From an uncultured bacterium (lineage in GTDB: Bacteria > Bacillota > Clostridia > Lachnospirales > Lachnospiraceae), in contig CANSLJ010000001.1 in NCBI GenBank assembly GCA_947647735.1, forward strand, positions 1 through 64,000: a DNA stretch of 64,000 bases. The letters run 5' to 3'. The notes below the pieces were generated by a model that was given only the letters and a program-made list of their open reading frames with translations, was not told the DNA's origin and did not search any database. The translations under genes and the position numbers were made by a program. Shown piece by piece: positions 51,799 through 61,755 of this stretch. Position 1 is the stretch's first letter; each line of letters opens with the position of its first letter.

Positions 51799-53685
51799 AT
51801 GGCAATTTCCACCTTAAAACAGTACAACGCAAAAACAACAAAGAACGATCCGCACAGATCCTTCGGGCCTCACCTGTCCGGAATCCTTTCTGTCCTCGTT
51901 GTATTTTTATTATTCTGTTATTTTCGCAGGCTCTCCCCTTTTATCTACCAGACAAACGACGACCTTTTTCTGAAAATGATCGTTTCCGGCGAGATGACCG
52001 GCACGCCGGATTCCCGGATGTTTTATATCTCCTATCCGGCGGGAGTGCTGCTTTCCATCCTGTATAAGCTGTTTCCGCAGGCTCCCTGGTACGGGTTGTT
52101 TTTCTGTCTGACGATCGGCATGACCATGAGCATCGTGCTCTATTCTCTTCTAAAGGCGGAAAAAAGCCTGCCTGTTCGTCTGCTCACGGTTTTACTGTTT
52201 GCCCTGTTCAGCTATGGTTTTCTGTTTCTGCATATCGCCGAACTGCAGTTTACGACGGTGACGGCTATGGCGGGATGCGGAGCGCTCTTCCTCTTTATGC
52301 TCTCCTCCCCTGCGGATTCTCTGAGAGAAACTTTAAAAAGCAACCGGGGGTTTTTGCTGCTCTCCGCCTGGGCTTTCTGTATCCGTGGACAGGCGTTTTT
52401 AATGTTCCTGCCCGTGATCGGCATGATCGGCCTTGGAAAATATCTGGATGCGGGAAGATCTCCTGCTGTCTCCCTTTTTCATATGAACAGCAAAAGGAAA
52501 AACCTTTTTGCTCTTGCGGGTGTCTTTATCGCCGTCATCGGTTCTCTGTTCCTGTTGGAGAAACTCGCCTATCAGCGGGGGGACTGGAAAACCTTTTCCG
52601 CCTACACCGAGGCCAGCGAAACCGTTTACGACTATGAAGGGTACCCGGATTATGATTCCCACGAGGATACCTATCGGGAACTGGGCATCAGCCGCTCTTC
52701 CCTTGAAGCCGCCGCCCATCATTACTGCATCACCCTGGAGGCGGGCATCAACCAAAAGACCATGGAAACCCTGGCGGCTATCGTGGAACAGGAGCGTGCC
52801 CTTTCCCCGTCTGAACTGCCGGGAAAATTTCAGGAGATGGCCGCCTTTTTTATCGACAGGCACCTCTCCTACACGGACAGGCCCTTAAACCTGCTGGTCT
52901 ACTGCTGTTATATCCTGTTCTTTTTTGCCGCCCTTTTATCCGGCAAAAGAAGCGCCATGCGGGATATCCTGTTCCTCGGCATCGCCCGGATGGTCATCTG
53001 GATCTATCTGGTTTTTTACGGCAGGCTTCCTTCGAGAGTCTCCCAGTCCGTCTATCTGGCGGAACTGGCAGTTCTGCTCGCCATCGCTTTCGGAAACCGG
53101 CTCTGGGCATTTCATGATCATAAATCCAAAGGAGAAAATGACCCAATTCCTGCAAAAAATGTTTTAAAAAGTCAGATCTGCTCGATTTTTTGGATCATAT
53201 CCGTCATTTTTCTCACTTTTGTCTGCCTGCGTTTCGGTTTTCCAAAGGCAAAAGCCGCCGCATGGGAAGCCTCTTCCCGCCTGCAGTTTTCGCAGTCCTT
53301 TGTGGATATCAAAAATTACTTCAAGGCGCATCCGGACAATCTTTACTATCTGGATATGGACTCCTTCGGTTCTTTTACAGAGGATGCCCTGCAGGATCCG
53401 TCAAACGGATATGACAATTTTCTCTATATGGGAAGCTGGATCCCCCACAGTCCCTGGTATGACGTGAAGTTTGAGCTAGCCGAGATCTCCGATCCCGCCG
53501 CAGCCCTCTATGAAGATCCGAACGTCTATATCGTTTTTATGAATACGGAGGGTATCAGCTATGATTACCTGACAGACTTTTACGCGGAAAACCATCCCGG
53601 CGTCTCTTTTGCGGTCACAGATACCGTGGACGTCTCAAACGACCTGCAGTTTCTGATCCTGCAGGGGACTTCCGCACAGAAATAG
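51799..53685 (+). CDS. Polytopic membrane protein, GT-C-like, paralogue 1
   Basis: ATG at 51799 with CAGGAG upstream, 33 bp after the previous gene. 628 aa, about 11 transmembrane segments. FIYQTNDDLFLKMIVSGEM carries a conserved Asp-Asp in the first outside loop, the likely catalytic/metal pair of GT-C enzymes; YDYEGYPDYDSHEDTYRELG is another outside loop and the C-terminal part is a soluble lobe ending near FYAENHPGVSFAVTDTVDV. The next gene is its paralogue. Function inferred from topology. Confidence 0.72.
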   Translation: MAISTLKQYNAKTTKNDPHRSFGPHLSGILSVLVVFLLFCYFRRLSPFIYQTNDDLFLKMIVSGEMTGTPDSRMFYISYPAGVLLSILYKLFPQAPWYGLFFCLTIGMTMSIVLYSLLKAEKSLPVRLLTVLLFALFSYGFLFLHIAELQFTTVTAMAGCGALFLFMLSSPADSLRETLKSNRGFLLLSAWAFCIRGQAFLMFLPVIGMIGLGKYLDAGRSPAVSLFHMNSKRKNLFALAGVFIAVIGSLFLLEKLAYQRGDWKTFSAYTEASETVYDYEGYPDYDSHEDTYRELGISRSSLEAAAHHYCITLEAGINQKTMETLAAIVEQERALSPSELPGKFQEMAAFFIDRHLSYTDRPLNLLVYCCYILFFFAALLSGKRSAMRDILFLGIARMVIWIYLVFYGRLPSRVSQSVYLAELAVLLAIAFGNRLWAFHDHKSKGENDPIPAKNVLKSQICSIFWIISVIFLTFVCLRFGFPKAKAAAWEASSRLQFSQSFVDIKNYFKAHPDNLYYLDMDSFGSFTEDALQDPSNGYDNFLYMGSWIPHSPWYDVKFELAEISDPAAALYEDPNVYIVFMNTEGISYDYLTDFYAENHPGVSFAVTDTVDVSNDLQFLILQGTSAQK

Positions 53686-53742
53686 ACAGTCCGGTCACCT
53701 GCCTGTCCGGGGATATGCTTGTCCAAAAACATGCCTATCCGG

Positions 53743-53771
53743 GGCATATATGCCAGGGACATATATGTCCC
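53743..53771. repeat. Two tandem perfect palindromes before paralogue 2
   Basis: GGCATATATGCC (53743-53754) and GGGACATATATGTCCC (53756-53771), back to back, in the gap between the paralogues; a related GGGGATATGC/GTCC stretch lies just upstream. A strong stem or protein site, perhaps controlling paralogue 2. Confidence 0.55.
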
Positions 53772-53807
53772 GGGAAAACTACAAACAGATTCGAGGCGCA
53801 TTCCGAA

Positions 53808-55760
53808 ATGAACAGAAAAACAAACTTTCCTTATCATAAAGAACAAGACAGTCATTCAAACCGGCAGGCATATCCGCTTCGCAGACAGGAGCCTTATCTT
53901 CTGGCTGCCTGCTCTGTTTTCGCTGTTTTTTTCCTGCTCTGCTTTTTCCGCAGGCTGGCTCCTTTTGTCTACCAGACAAATGATGATCTGTTTCTGAGAA
54001 TGATCGCCTCCGGGGAGATGAGCGGGGAACCGGAATCCCGCCTGCATTTTATATCCTACCCCGCAGGACTGCTGCTCTCCCTCCTCTACAGATCACTGCC
54101 GTCGCTCCCCTGGTACGGACTGTTTTTATGCGCCTCCTTCTGCCTGACATTGGTTTTAGTGCTCTACGCCCTTCTGCGCCGTGAAAAAACACTGTCCGCC
54201 CGATGCCTCACGGTCTTGCTGTTCTGCATGCTCAGTTACAGCTTTTTATTTGTGCATATCGCATCGCTCCAGTTCACCACCTCGGCAGGTATCGCCGCGG
54301 CGGGCGCACTGTTTCTGTTCTCCCTCTCCGCCCCTTCCGCCTCCTTCCGGGAGACGCTGAAAAACAACGCCTGTTTTTTGCTTCTTTCCGCTTACGCCTT
54401 CTGCATCCGCAATCAGGTGCTGTTTATGTGCCTTCCTTTTCTCGGTATGATCGGGCTGGGGAAATATCTGGATATGCGTAAACTGCCGGAAGATCCCCTG
54501 CCAAACCAAAATAACACCCGTTCTGTTCCATCCAAAACAGCGGACGGATCCCGTAAATCCCGGCGCAATTTCCTGCACCATAAAAACAGACAGCAGAAAA
54601 ACCTCCTGCTGCTCGGTTTCCTTTTCCTCGCTATGCTGGCATCCTTCCTTTTCATCGAAAAGACCGCCTACCACAGCAGTGACTGGCGCTCTTTCCGCTC
54701 CTACAGCGATGCCCGCGCATCGGTCTACGACTACGAAGGCTATCCCGACTACGATACCTGGCAGGATACCTATCAGGAACTGGGCATCACCCGCTCCTCC
54801 TACGAAGCCGCCGCTCACCGCTACAGCCTGATGCTGGAGCCCGCCATCGATCAGCACAGCATGGAAGTTCTGGAGGAAATCTCCAGTCAGAAAAGGACTA
54901 TCTCCCCTGCAGAATTTCCGCAAAAACTGAAAGAAATGACAGCATTTTTTTTAGAGCGGCACCGCTCCGACGCCGATAAACCGCTGAATCTCCTGGTCTA
55001 CCGCTGTTATCTCCTGTTTATCCTCTGCGCCCTTTTCTCCCGAAAATGGAGGGCGATCCGGGACATTCTGTTTGCGCTGTCCGCCCGCATGGTCGTCTGG
55101 TCCTGGCTGGTCTTTAACGGCAGGCTTCCGGTCCGCATCTCCCAGTCGGTTTATCTGGCGGAACTGGCGGTTTTGTTTGCCGTCGCCTTCAGATACAGAT
55201 TCTGGCAATCGTGGGAGCAGTCCGGTCAGAATGGCAAAAAAGTCAGATGCAGCTATGCAGTATGGGGAATATCCATCCTTCTCATCCTGTTTACCTGCAT
55301 CCGCTCGGGTATCCCCAACGCAAAAGCGGCAGCAGAAGAATCTGCCGCCCGCCTTACGTTTTCCGAATCGTTTACCTTTATGAAGGATTATTTTCATGAT
55401 CACCCGGATCATTTTTACTATCTTGATACAAACTCTTTCGCCTACTTTACGGAAGACGCTCTCTCACCGGAACAGCCCGCAGACAGCAACTACCTCTTTA
55501 TGGGCGGCTGGGCGGCAAAAAGCCCCTGGTATGACAAAAAATTGAAGCAGAAAGGCATTTTGGATCCCGCTTCCGCCCTGTACGAAAACCCTTCCGTCCA
55601 CGCCGTCTTTATGAATACGGAGGAAACCGGCTACGGCTATCTGGAAGACTTTTACGCCGAAAACTATCCGGGCGTTTCTCTGGAAGTGACAGAGACTGTG
55701 GATGCCGGAAACGGATTATCCTTCCTCATCGTGAACGCCGTTTCTGAAAAAGCGCCTTAA
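53808..55760 (+). CDS. Polytopic membrane protein, GT-C-like, paralogue 2
   Basis: ATG at 53808 is preferred; the open frame upstream runs through the palindromes. 650 aa. FVYQTNDDLFLRMIASGEMS, YDYEGYPDYDTWQDTYQELG and FYAENYPGVSLEVTETVDA match paralogue 1 throughout, with an extra basic loop (about 225-265, Arg/Lys/Asn-rich). Tandem duplication. Its 3' end overlaps the end of the convergent sirohaem-type gene by 45 bp. Confidence 0.72.
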   Translation: MNRKTNFPYHKEQDSHSNRQAYPLRRQEPYLLAACSVFAVFFLLCFFRRLAPFVYQTNDDLFLRMIASGEMSGEPESRLHFISYPAGLLLSLLYRSLPSLPWYGLFLCASFCLTLVLVLYALLRREKTLSARCLTVLLFCMLSYSFLFVHIASLQFTTSAGIAAAGALFLFSLSAPSASFRETLKNNACFLLLSAYAFCIRNQVLFMCLPFLGMIGLGKYLDMRKLPEDPLPNQNNTRSVPSKTADGSRKSRRNFLHHKNRQQKNLLLLGFLFLAMLASFLFIEKTAYHSSDWRSFRSYSDARASVYDYEGYPDYDTWQDTYQELGITRSSYEAAAHRYSLMLEPAIDQHSMEVLEEISSQKRTISPAEFPQKLKEMTAFFLERHRSDADKPLNLLVYRCYLLFILCALFSRKWRAIRDILFALSARMVVWSWLVFNGRLPVRISQSVYLAELAVLFAVAFRYRFWQSWEQSGQNGKKVRCSYAVWGISILLILFTCIRSGIPNAKAAAEESAARLTFSESFTFMKDYFHDHPDHFYYLDTNSFAYFTEDALSPEQPADSNYLFMGGWAAKSPWYDKKLKQKGILDPASALYENPSVHAVFMNTEETGYGYLEDFYAENYPGVSLEVTETVDAGNGLSFLIVNAVSEKAP

Positions 55761-56291
55761 TTTTGCACAGACCTCCGCCACCTTTTTGTGATCGCTCCCG
55801 CCGGAACTGACGCCGATCGTCAGCCCGTCCTCCTGCAGGATCGCGGGAAAGAAAAAATCGCAGTCCCCCTTGCAGGAGGCATTGTTGACCGGCAGTTTTC
55901 TTTCTCTGCAAAGCTGCACTATCCTGTGGTTGAGAGCATCGTCATCCGTTGCCGCAAGCACAAGATCCGCTCCGCTCAGGTCACTTTCCTCAAAGCGTTT
56001 TTTCCGGTAAACAAAATTTCCGCCGCTTTCCTTTTCCTGCTTTTTTAACAATTCCGCCATCTCTGCGGAACACTCCGGCGCTGTTATCACGATCCCGGCG
56101 CCAAAGGAGTACAATATTCCCGCGCGCCTTGCCGCGATCTTCCCTGCACCTGCTATCAGAATCCGTTTATCCCGTAAAGAAATAAAAAGAGGGAAATACC
56201 TGCATTCCGATGCAGTGAAACATTCCGGCCTTTCCATCCTGTCCAGATCTTCCACCTCTCTGTTATCTCCTCCCCCAGTGCACGATCGCAC
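55716..56291 (-). CDS. Precorrin-2 dehydrogenase-like (CysG N-terminal/SirC) protein
   Basis: About 191 aa from 56291 or 173 aa from ATG 56237 (MERPECFTASECRYFPLFIS). RILIAGAGKIAARRAGIL is the NAD(P) Rossmann loop, LVLAATDDDALNHRIVQLCR and PVNNASCKGDCDFFFPAILQ are the CysG/Met8 signatures. It would oxidise precorrin-2 to sirohydrochlorin. Other sirohaem or cobalamin genes are not in the window. Overlaps degV by 29 bp if the longer start is used. Confidence 0.85.
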   Translation of the reverse strand: MRSCTGGGDNREVEDLDRMERPECFTASECRYFPLFISLRDKRILIAGAGKIAARRAGILYSFGAGIVITAPECSAEMAELLKKQEKESGGNFVYRKKRFEESDLSGADLVLAATDDDALNHRIVQLCRERKLPVNNASCKGDCDFFFPAILQEDGLTIGVSSGGSDHKKVAEVCAKLRRFFRNGVHDEEG

Positions 56292-57135
56292 ACATCCCGG
56301 GGCCTGTATGCGCGCCGATGATCGGGCTCAGCATCATCTTTGTCACGCTGCACGCAGGATTGATCGCCTTTACTTTCTCCTCCAGATATGCCGCATTCTC
56401 CTCGCTGTCCGCATGCATGATATAAATGCTCTCCCCTGCCTCCTTGTCGCTGGCAGCCTCATAATATTCCACCAGATTGTTCAGCGCCCTCTTACTGCCC
56501 CTTGCCTTCGCAAAGTTTTTCAGTGTGCCGTCCTCCTCGATCTTCAGGATCGGCCTGATGTTTAACGCGGAGCCCACCACAGCCGTCGCCGCGGACACTC
56601 TTCCGCCTCTCTTTAAATACATCAGATCCTCCACCATAAACCAGTGGCAGACTCTCAGCCTGTTCTCCTCCAGCCACCGGCCGTTTTCCGCAGGTGCCAT
56701 TCCCTTCTCCCGGTTCTGCACCGCAGCTTCCAGCAAAAGTCCCATACCGCCCGTTGCCGCAAGGGAATCCACGCAGACGATCTCCCTCTCCGGAAATTTT
56801 TCCTTCAACTCCGTCGCCGCAAGACAGGAAGACTGATATGTGCTGGAAAGCCCGCTGGAGAGCGCCAGATACAGAATGTCCTTCCCCTCCTGCAAAACCG
56901 GCTGAAAAACATCCACATAATTCTGGGGCGCTATCTGGGAAGTCCTCGTCAGATCCCCGTTTCGCTGTCCGTCATAAAACTTTTTTAAAACCTCCTCCTG
57001 CTCTATCTCCTCGCAGACTCTGTCCTCTTCCCCCAGGGAATACCGCATTGCCAGAAACCGGATACCATGCTCCTTCGCATAAGAAGCGGGAATATCCGCC
57101 GAAATATCTGAAAAAATTACATATGACTGTTCCAT
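56263..57135 (-). CDS. DegV-family fatty-acid-binding protein
   Basis: The start MEQSYVIFSDISADIPASYA at 57135 is typical. 290 aa. TSQIAPQNYVDVF (about 65-77), LALSSGLSSTYQSS (about 90-103), VDSLAATGGMGLLL and LKRGGRVSAATAVVGSALNI are the family's fatty-acid pocket motifs. DegV proteins bind fatty acids (FakB role) for phospholipid synthesis. Located between the dehydrogenase gene and the aldehyde dehydrogenase. Confidence 0.9.
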   Translation of the reverse strand: MEQSYVIFSDISADIPASYAKEHGIRFLAMRYSLGEEDRVCEEIEQEEVLKKFYDGQRNGDLTRTSQIAPQNYVDVFQPVLQEGKDILYLALSSGLSSTYQSSCLAATELKEKFPEREIVCVDSLAATGGMGLLLEAAVQNREKGMAPAENGRWLEENRLRVCHWFMVEDLMYLKRGGRVSAATAVVGSALNIRPILKIEEDGTLKNFAKARGSKRALNNLVEYYEAASDKEAGESIYIMHADSEENAAYLEEKVKAINPACSVTKMMLSPIIGAHTGPGMCAIVHWGRR

Positions 57136-57159
57136 TCTCGTCTCCTCTCTCATTTTCCC

Positions 57160-58539
57160 TTATCTCACAAATATCTGAATCATTTTATCCTTCCAGCCCG
57201 TATAAGGCTGATAGCGCATCGGCAGATCCAGAAACGTCTTTTTATCTACCATGCTCTTTCTATGGGTAAAGGTCTCAAACCCATGCCTCCCGTGGTAAGA
57301 TCCCATACCGCTCTCCCCTACGCCGCCGAATCCCATAGCACTGGTGGCAAGATGGATCAGCGTATCATTGATACAGCCCCCTCCGAAAGAAACCCTCTCC
57401 TTCACATAGCTTATATTTCTTTTATCGGAGGAGAACATATATAAAGCAAGGGGACAGGGCATAGAGCGTATTTTCTTCACCGCCTCCTCCAGGGAACTGT
57501 ATGTCAGCACCGGCAGTACCGGTCCGAAGATCTCCTCACCCATCACCGCATCTTCCCAGGTTACGCGATCCATCACAGTCGGGGCTATCCTCTGTGCCTC
57601 CTCGTCTCTTTCACCGCCGATCACTGTCTTCTCCCTGTCGATCAGCCCGCAGATACGGTCAAAATGTTTCCGGTTAATGATCTTCCCGTAATCCTCATTA
57701 TCCAGAGGCTTTTCACCATACTGAACCCGGATCTGCCTCCCGATCTCCTGTAACAGTTTCTCTCTCACCGCCTCGTCACAGTAAATATAATCCGGCGCCA
57801 CACAGGTCTGCCCGCAGTTTAAAAACTTTCCGAAAACGATCCGCTTCGCCGCCAGAGGAATATTTGCTGTTTTGTCCACAATACAGGGACTTTTCCCCCC
57901 CAGTTCCAGCGTCACCGGCGTCAGATGCTCCGCTGCCCGGCGCATCACTTCCCTGCCTACGACTTTTCCTCCGGTAAAGAAAATATAGTCAAACTTCATT
58001 TCCAGAAGACTGGTATTTTCTGCCCGTCCGCCATTTACCACTGCCACAAACTCCGGCTCAAAACAGGATTCCACCAGTTCCGTCATCGCCTTCGCCGTAT
58101 AGGGCGCATAGGCGCTCGGCTTCAAAACAACGGTATTCCCTGCAGCGATCGCATCCACCAACGGTTCGACGGTCAGAAGAAAGGGATAATTCCAGGGGCT
58201 CATGATCAGTACACAGCCATAGGGCGATGGCTTTTCAAAACTCCGGGACACATACTGTGCAAGGGGCGTCGGCACTCTTTTTTCCCTCACAAACCTGCCC
58301 ACATGGCGCAGCATATAAGTGATCTCGCTTTTCACAAGCCCGATCTCACTCATATAACTTTCCGAACTGCTTTTCCCCAGATCCTTTTTCAGCGCGGCAC
58401 AGAGCAGTTTTTCTTTTTCACCTATTGCCGCATACAACTTTCGAAGCGCCGCCTTTCTGGCACTGACAGGCAGCGTTGCGCCGGTTTCAAAATATTCCCG
58501 CTGCCTTCTTATGATCTCCTGTATTTCCTGCTTTTCCAT
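57160..58539 (-). CDS. Aldehyde dehydrogenase (class 3 type)
   Basis: 459 aa. LELGGKSPCIVDKTA holds the general base Glu (about 207), FLNCGQTCVAPDY the catalytic Cys (about 241), and IMSPWNYPFLLTVEPL, GEEIFGPVLPV and GGVGESGMGSYHG are class motifs. It oxidises aldehydes with NAD(P). The C-terminus ends in a hydrophobic/basic segment like the membrane-associated fatty-aldehyde forms. Two base pairs from the alcohol dehydrogenase gene; the two probably interconvert an alcohol and an acid. Confidence 0.92.
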   Translation of the reverse strand: MEKQEIQEIIRRQREYFETGATLPVSARKAALRKLYAAIGEKEKLLCAALKKDLGKSSSESYMSEIGLVKSEITYMLRHVGRFVREKRVPTPLAQYVSRSFEKPSPYGCVLIMSPWNYPFLLTVEPLVDAIAAGNTVVLKPSAYAPYTAKAMTELVESCFEPEFVAVVNGGRAENTSLLEMKFDYIFFTGGKVVGREVMRRAAEHLTPVTLELGGKSPCIVDKTANIPLAAKRIVFGKFLNCGQTCVAPDYIYCDEAVREKLLQEIGRQIRVQYGEKPLDNEDYGKIINRKHFDRICGLIDREKTVIGGERDEEAQRIAPTVMDRVTWEDAVMGEEIFGPVLPVLTYSSLEEAVKKIRSMPCPLALYMFSSDKRNISYVKERVSFGGGCINDTLIHLATSAMGFGGVGESGMGSYHGRHGFETFTHRKSMVDKKTFLDLPMRYQPYTGWKDKMIQIFVR

Positions 58540-58541
58540 GT

Positions 58542-59738
58542 TTAACTGCGCGCCTTTCTGTAAACTTCCTTTAAAGCCTCTTTATCCCAGAGCACCGGAA
58601 CCGGATAAAGCGGATTTGCCTCTTTATCCGCATAGGCGGCAAGCTGATCGATGTCTTCCTCCGCAATGCCCTCTATCTTCCCGGGAATCCCCAGCTTTTC
58701 ATTGAGCTCATAAACCGCTGCGATAAACTTTTTCGCAAGTGTCTCTTTCCCCTCCGCCGCTTTTCCAAGCCCTGCGCAGATCGCAAGTTCCGCCAGTTTT
58801 TTATAAACCGCCGGTCCGTACATCTCCAGTACAATGGGAAGCAAAATCGCATTGGTCTTTCCGTGGGGCATGTTATACTTTCCGCTCAAAGAGTGGGAAA
58901 CCGCATGGATATACCCCACATAGGACCGGGTGAAAGCCCGTCCTGCACGGTGCGCCGCAATCAGCATCCCCTTTTCCGCCCGCAGGCTCTTGTGGGCCGC
59001 CGCCGCTTCCACATCGTGGAAGATCGCTCTCACAGCCTTTTTCGCATCCCGTCTGGTATATCTTGTTGTGGAACGGCCGATATAGGCCTCCACCGCATGA
59101 GTCAGGGCATCCATACCGGTTGACGCGGCAACGGAATACGGTAATGTACTGATGACCGCCGGATCAAGCACCGCATAGGACGGAATCAGCGGAAAATCAT
59201 TAATCACGTACTTATGTCTTGTATCACTGTCCACGATCACCGCCGCCAGTGTGGTCTCGCTTCCCGTGCCCGCCGTGGTGGGCACAGCGATCAGAAGAGG
59301 CAGCTTTCTTCCCACTTTCAAAATGCCCGCCATCTTCCGCAGAGGCTTTTTCGGGCGCGCCACACAGGCTCCTACCGCTTTCGCACAGTCCATCGGAGAA
59401 CCGCCTCCAAAGGAAATGATACAGTCGCAGCCATTATCGCGATAAACCTGCAGCGCTTCCATCACCATCTTCGTCGTGGGGTTCTGCTCTGTTTTATCAT
59501 AGACAAAGGCGGGCTCCCCGCTCTCCTCCAATATTTCCTCCAGATGCTTTGTCAATCCCAATCCTCTGATCGAAGCGTCCGTCACAAGAAGAGGCTTTTT
59601 TAATCCCTTCTCTGTCAGCACACCCGGAATTCCATCCACACTGTGCAGGATCACCGGGTTTCGATAAGGTAAAAAAGGGAGGGCGACACGAAATACCGTC
59701 TGGTATACTCTGCAATATACTGATCTTATCCTGTTCAT
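58542..59738 (-). CDS. Iron-containing alcohol dehydrogenase
   Basis: 398 aa. SFGGGSPMDCAKAVGA (about 107-122) is the NAD(P) site; PTTAGTGSETT (about 153-163) and the metal His ligands DALTHAVEAYIG, AGRAFTRSYVGYIHAVSHSL and YNMPHGKTNAILLP are family III ADH signatures. Likely paired with the downstream aldehyde dehydrogenase. Substrate unknown. Confidence 0.92.
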   Translation of the reverse strand: MNRIRSVYCRVYQTVFRVALPFLPYRNPVILHSVDGIPGVLTEKGLKKPLLVTDASIRGLGLTKHLEEILEESGEPAFVYDKTEQNPTTKMVMEALQVYRDNGCDCIISFGGGSPMDCAKAVGACVARPKKPLRKMAGILKVGRKLPLLIAVPTTAGTGSETTLAAVIVDSDTRHKYVINDFPLIPSYAVLDPAVISTLPYSVAASTGMDALTHAVEAYIGRSTTRYTRRDAKKAVRAIFHDVEAAAAHKSLRAEKGMLIAAHRAGRAFTRSYVGYIHAVSHSLSGKYNMPHGKTNAILLPIVLEMYGPAVYKKLAELAICAGLGKAAEGKETLAKKFIAAVYELNEKLGIPGKIEGIAEEDIDQLAAYADKEANPLYPVPVLWDKEALKEVYRKARS

Positions 59739-59779
59739 CTTTCAATATACTCCATCAATATCATTCTATTTTAATCAGT

Positions 59780-59826
59780 AAAGCAGGCTGTCGTCTGATC
59801 TTTTCTCTCAGCCCACAGCCTGCTTT
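59780..59826 (-). terminator. Terminator after the J-like gene
   Basis: AAAGCAGGCTGT and ACAGCCTGCTTT, perfect 12-bp arms, in the gap before the alcohol dehydrogenase, about 75 bp past the stop. The T-tract is better on the plus strand. Confidence 0.65.
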
Positions 59827-59902
59827 ATTTTACATGATACCGGCGTATCCGTCAAACCCTGTAATCTCGTTCTGAAAACCCTTTCATATAGCCTGAAATA
59901 TT

Positions 59903-61732
59903 TCACCCCGCATCCGATCCCACAGCGCACTGCTGCTCATAAATTTCAAACTCAGAAATGCTCTCTTCTTTCCAGTCAAATGCCGGCAGCAGCTCTTTCA
60001 GTTCATCCACCTCCAGATAGGGTTCCTCCCCAAAATGAATCCATCCCTCTTCACCTTCCCCGTCAAAACCGTTTTCCTCCTCCAAAGCAGACATATTCAA
60101 CACATCAAAACCTGTTCCGTCCTCTGAAACAGAGATCTGTGCTCCCTGCTGCAGCAGATAATAATACACATTTCCCACCGACATTTCATATCCCCGGCTG
60201 TAATTACTGTGCGGAAGATTTCTGATACGCAGGCCGCAGACCCACTCCCCGGAAACATACAGCTCATACCACCTGTCCCTGCCCTCCAGACTACCGCATA
60301 GTTTTTCATACTCCGGTCCCAGTTCCCTGTAATCCTGCAGAGTCAGCTTCCAGGGCTCATAATTAAACCTATATTCGATATACGCCTCCTGAACCTTCTG
60401 CGTCAGTTCCTCCGCTGTCATTTCCCGGGGGTTGAAAAACTGCGGTTCCGAGACCGTGACCATTGTCTTCCCCCCTGTCAGCATCATTTCCTCATAGAGC
60501 GCTCCCTCCATGCAAAAGCCGACAGAACGCAACACCTGCAGTTCCTCCTGCTCCTGAAACATCTGATGTGCCCTTCTACAGAACTCTGCCAGTTCTTCCA
60601 AACCATCTGCCGGATAGTATAAAATCCCGGAGTTTTCATATACAAGATCCCACCGGGATATCCCCTTCGCCATCCCTGCCTTCAAACCATACCGCTCTGC
60701 ACAGCCTCCCAGAACCTGCACGCCATAATCCTCTATCAAAATGCGCCGCCCTCCATTATGCACCCAGTTTGTTACAAATGCCGTGATCTCCATATCCGGG
60801 CGGTCAGAAGATGTAAAGTGATAATATCCTGTGGTAAACTCTGTCCACTTCGGTTTTGAAAATTCAACACCCTGATATTTTTTTGCCATCGCCTCCACTA
60901 TATAGCGCTGATCGTTCGTAACATAGCTCCAGATAAAAAAGAGCAGGAGCCCCGCCAGAAAAGTATAAAATCCCCGCCGTATCCTTCTCTCCAGCTTATC
61001 CCATTTCATCCTGGCCCGTCTGTTCTTCTCACGAAGCACCTGATATGCCTGATCTTTTTCCCACTGTTTTCGGCTGGAATCCAGTACCCCCCAAAGCCTT
61101 TTTACTTCCTCCCCGTTTTCCGGCTTCCGCTCCTCCTGAAAACCATATAAATCCCACAATAACTGCCAGGCCTCATTGTCCCGGGCATATGACAACTTTG
61201 AAAACTCCTCCGCAAGAAGGCGCACCACCTGCGGATGCCACTGTATGCTCCGAAATGCCGCCGAGCGAAAATACTCCGGCAGATTCTCTTTCTCCTCCTG
61301 CTCCCGAAACTTTTTCCACAGTTCCTTCAGATATTCCAGAGCCGCAGCAATCCTTTCCTCCTCCAGCCGATTCTGCTCCTCAAAGTAATGCAGAAGTTCT
61401 TCCTTCTCAGTGTTTTCCCACTCAAAGGATCTCTCCCCGACAACCTCTTCCCCGGCGCTTTTCCTTCCGCCATCTTCTCTCTCAAAAATCTCCCCTGCGC
61501 CTTCCTCCGGCACAGGTTCCTCCCTCTTTTCCTTCGCGGCAAACTCCCGGATGCTTCCCCCCTTTTCAGAATTTTTCGCCTGCTGCAGAGCCGCCTGATA
61601 GGCGCGATAAAGCATCTGAAACTCCTCCGGTCTTTCCTCCGGATGGATCACCTTCGATCTGGCGGCATAGGCTCTCTTTATGATCTTTTTGTCGGTCGTA
61701 GGTTCTATTCCAAGTACATCCCAGATCGTCAT
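59903..61732 (-). CDS. Membrane J-like co-chaperone with altered HPD motif
   Basis: 609 aa. The first 55 residues are a J domain (MTIWDVLGIEPTTDKKIIKR, RAYQAAL) but the invariant HPD reads HPE (residues 31-33). A long acidic, Glu/Arg-rich helical region follows to about 255, one transmembrane segment (about 256-276, FYTFLAGLLLFFIWSYV), then an outside globular domain of about 330 residues with no known family. The Hsp70 gene starts upstream and ends 23 bp away. By analogy with the HscC-DjlC pair the two likely act together. Confidence 0.8.
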   Translation of the reverse strand: MTIWDVLGIEPTTDKKIIKRAYAARSKVIHPEERPEEFQMLYRAYQAALQQAKNSEKGGSIREFAAKEKREEPVPEEGAGEIFEREDGGRKSAGEEVVGERSFEWENTEKEELLHYFEEQNRLEEERIAAALEYLKELWKKFREQEEKENLPEYFRSAAFRSIQWHPQVVRLLAEEFSKLSYARDNEAWQLLWDLYGFQEERKPENGEEVKRLWGVLDSSRKQWEKDQAYQVLREKNRRARMKWDKLERRIRRGFYTFLAGLLLFFIWSYVTNDQRYIVEAMAKKYQGVEFSKPKWTEFTTGYYHFTSSDRPDMEITAFVTNWVHNGGRRILIEDYGVQVLGGCAERYGLKAGMAKGISRWDLVYENSGILYYPADGLEELAEFCRRAHQMFQEQEELQVLRSVGFCMEGALYEEMMLTGGKTMVTVSEPQFFNPREMTAEELTQKVQEAYIEYRFNYEPWKLTLQDYRELGPEYEKLCGSLEGRDRWYELYVSGEWVCGLRIRNLPHSNYSRGYEMSVGNVYYYLLQQGAQISVSEDGTGFDVLNMSALEEENGFDGEGEEGWIHFGEEPYLEVDELKELLPAFDWKEESISEFEIYEQQCAVGSDAG

Positions 61733-61755
61733 GTCTTTGTCCTTCTCCCGTGTTT

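Noticed and set aside
54246-54923. 225-aa minus-strand frame antisense to paralogue 2
   Set aside because: Similar antisense frames appear over paralogue 1 at 52399-52863, as expected from codon bias in two related genes; no ribosome site or known motif.
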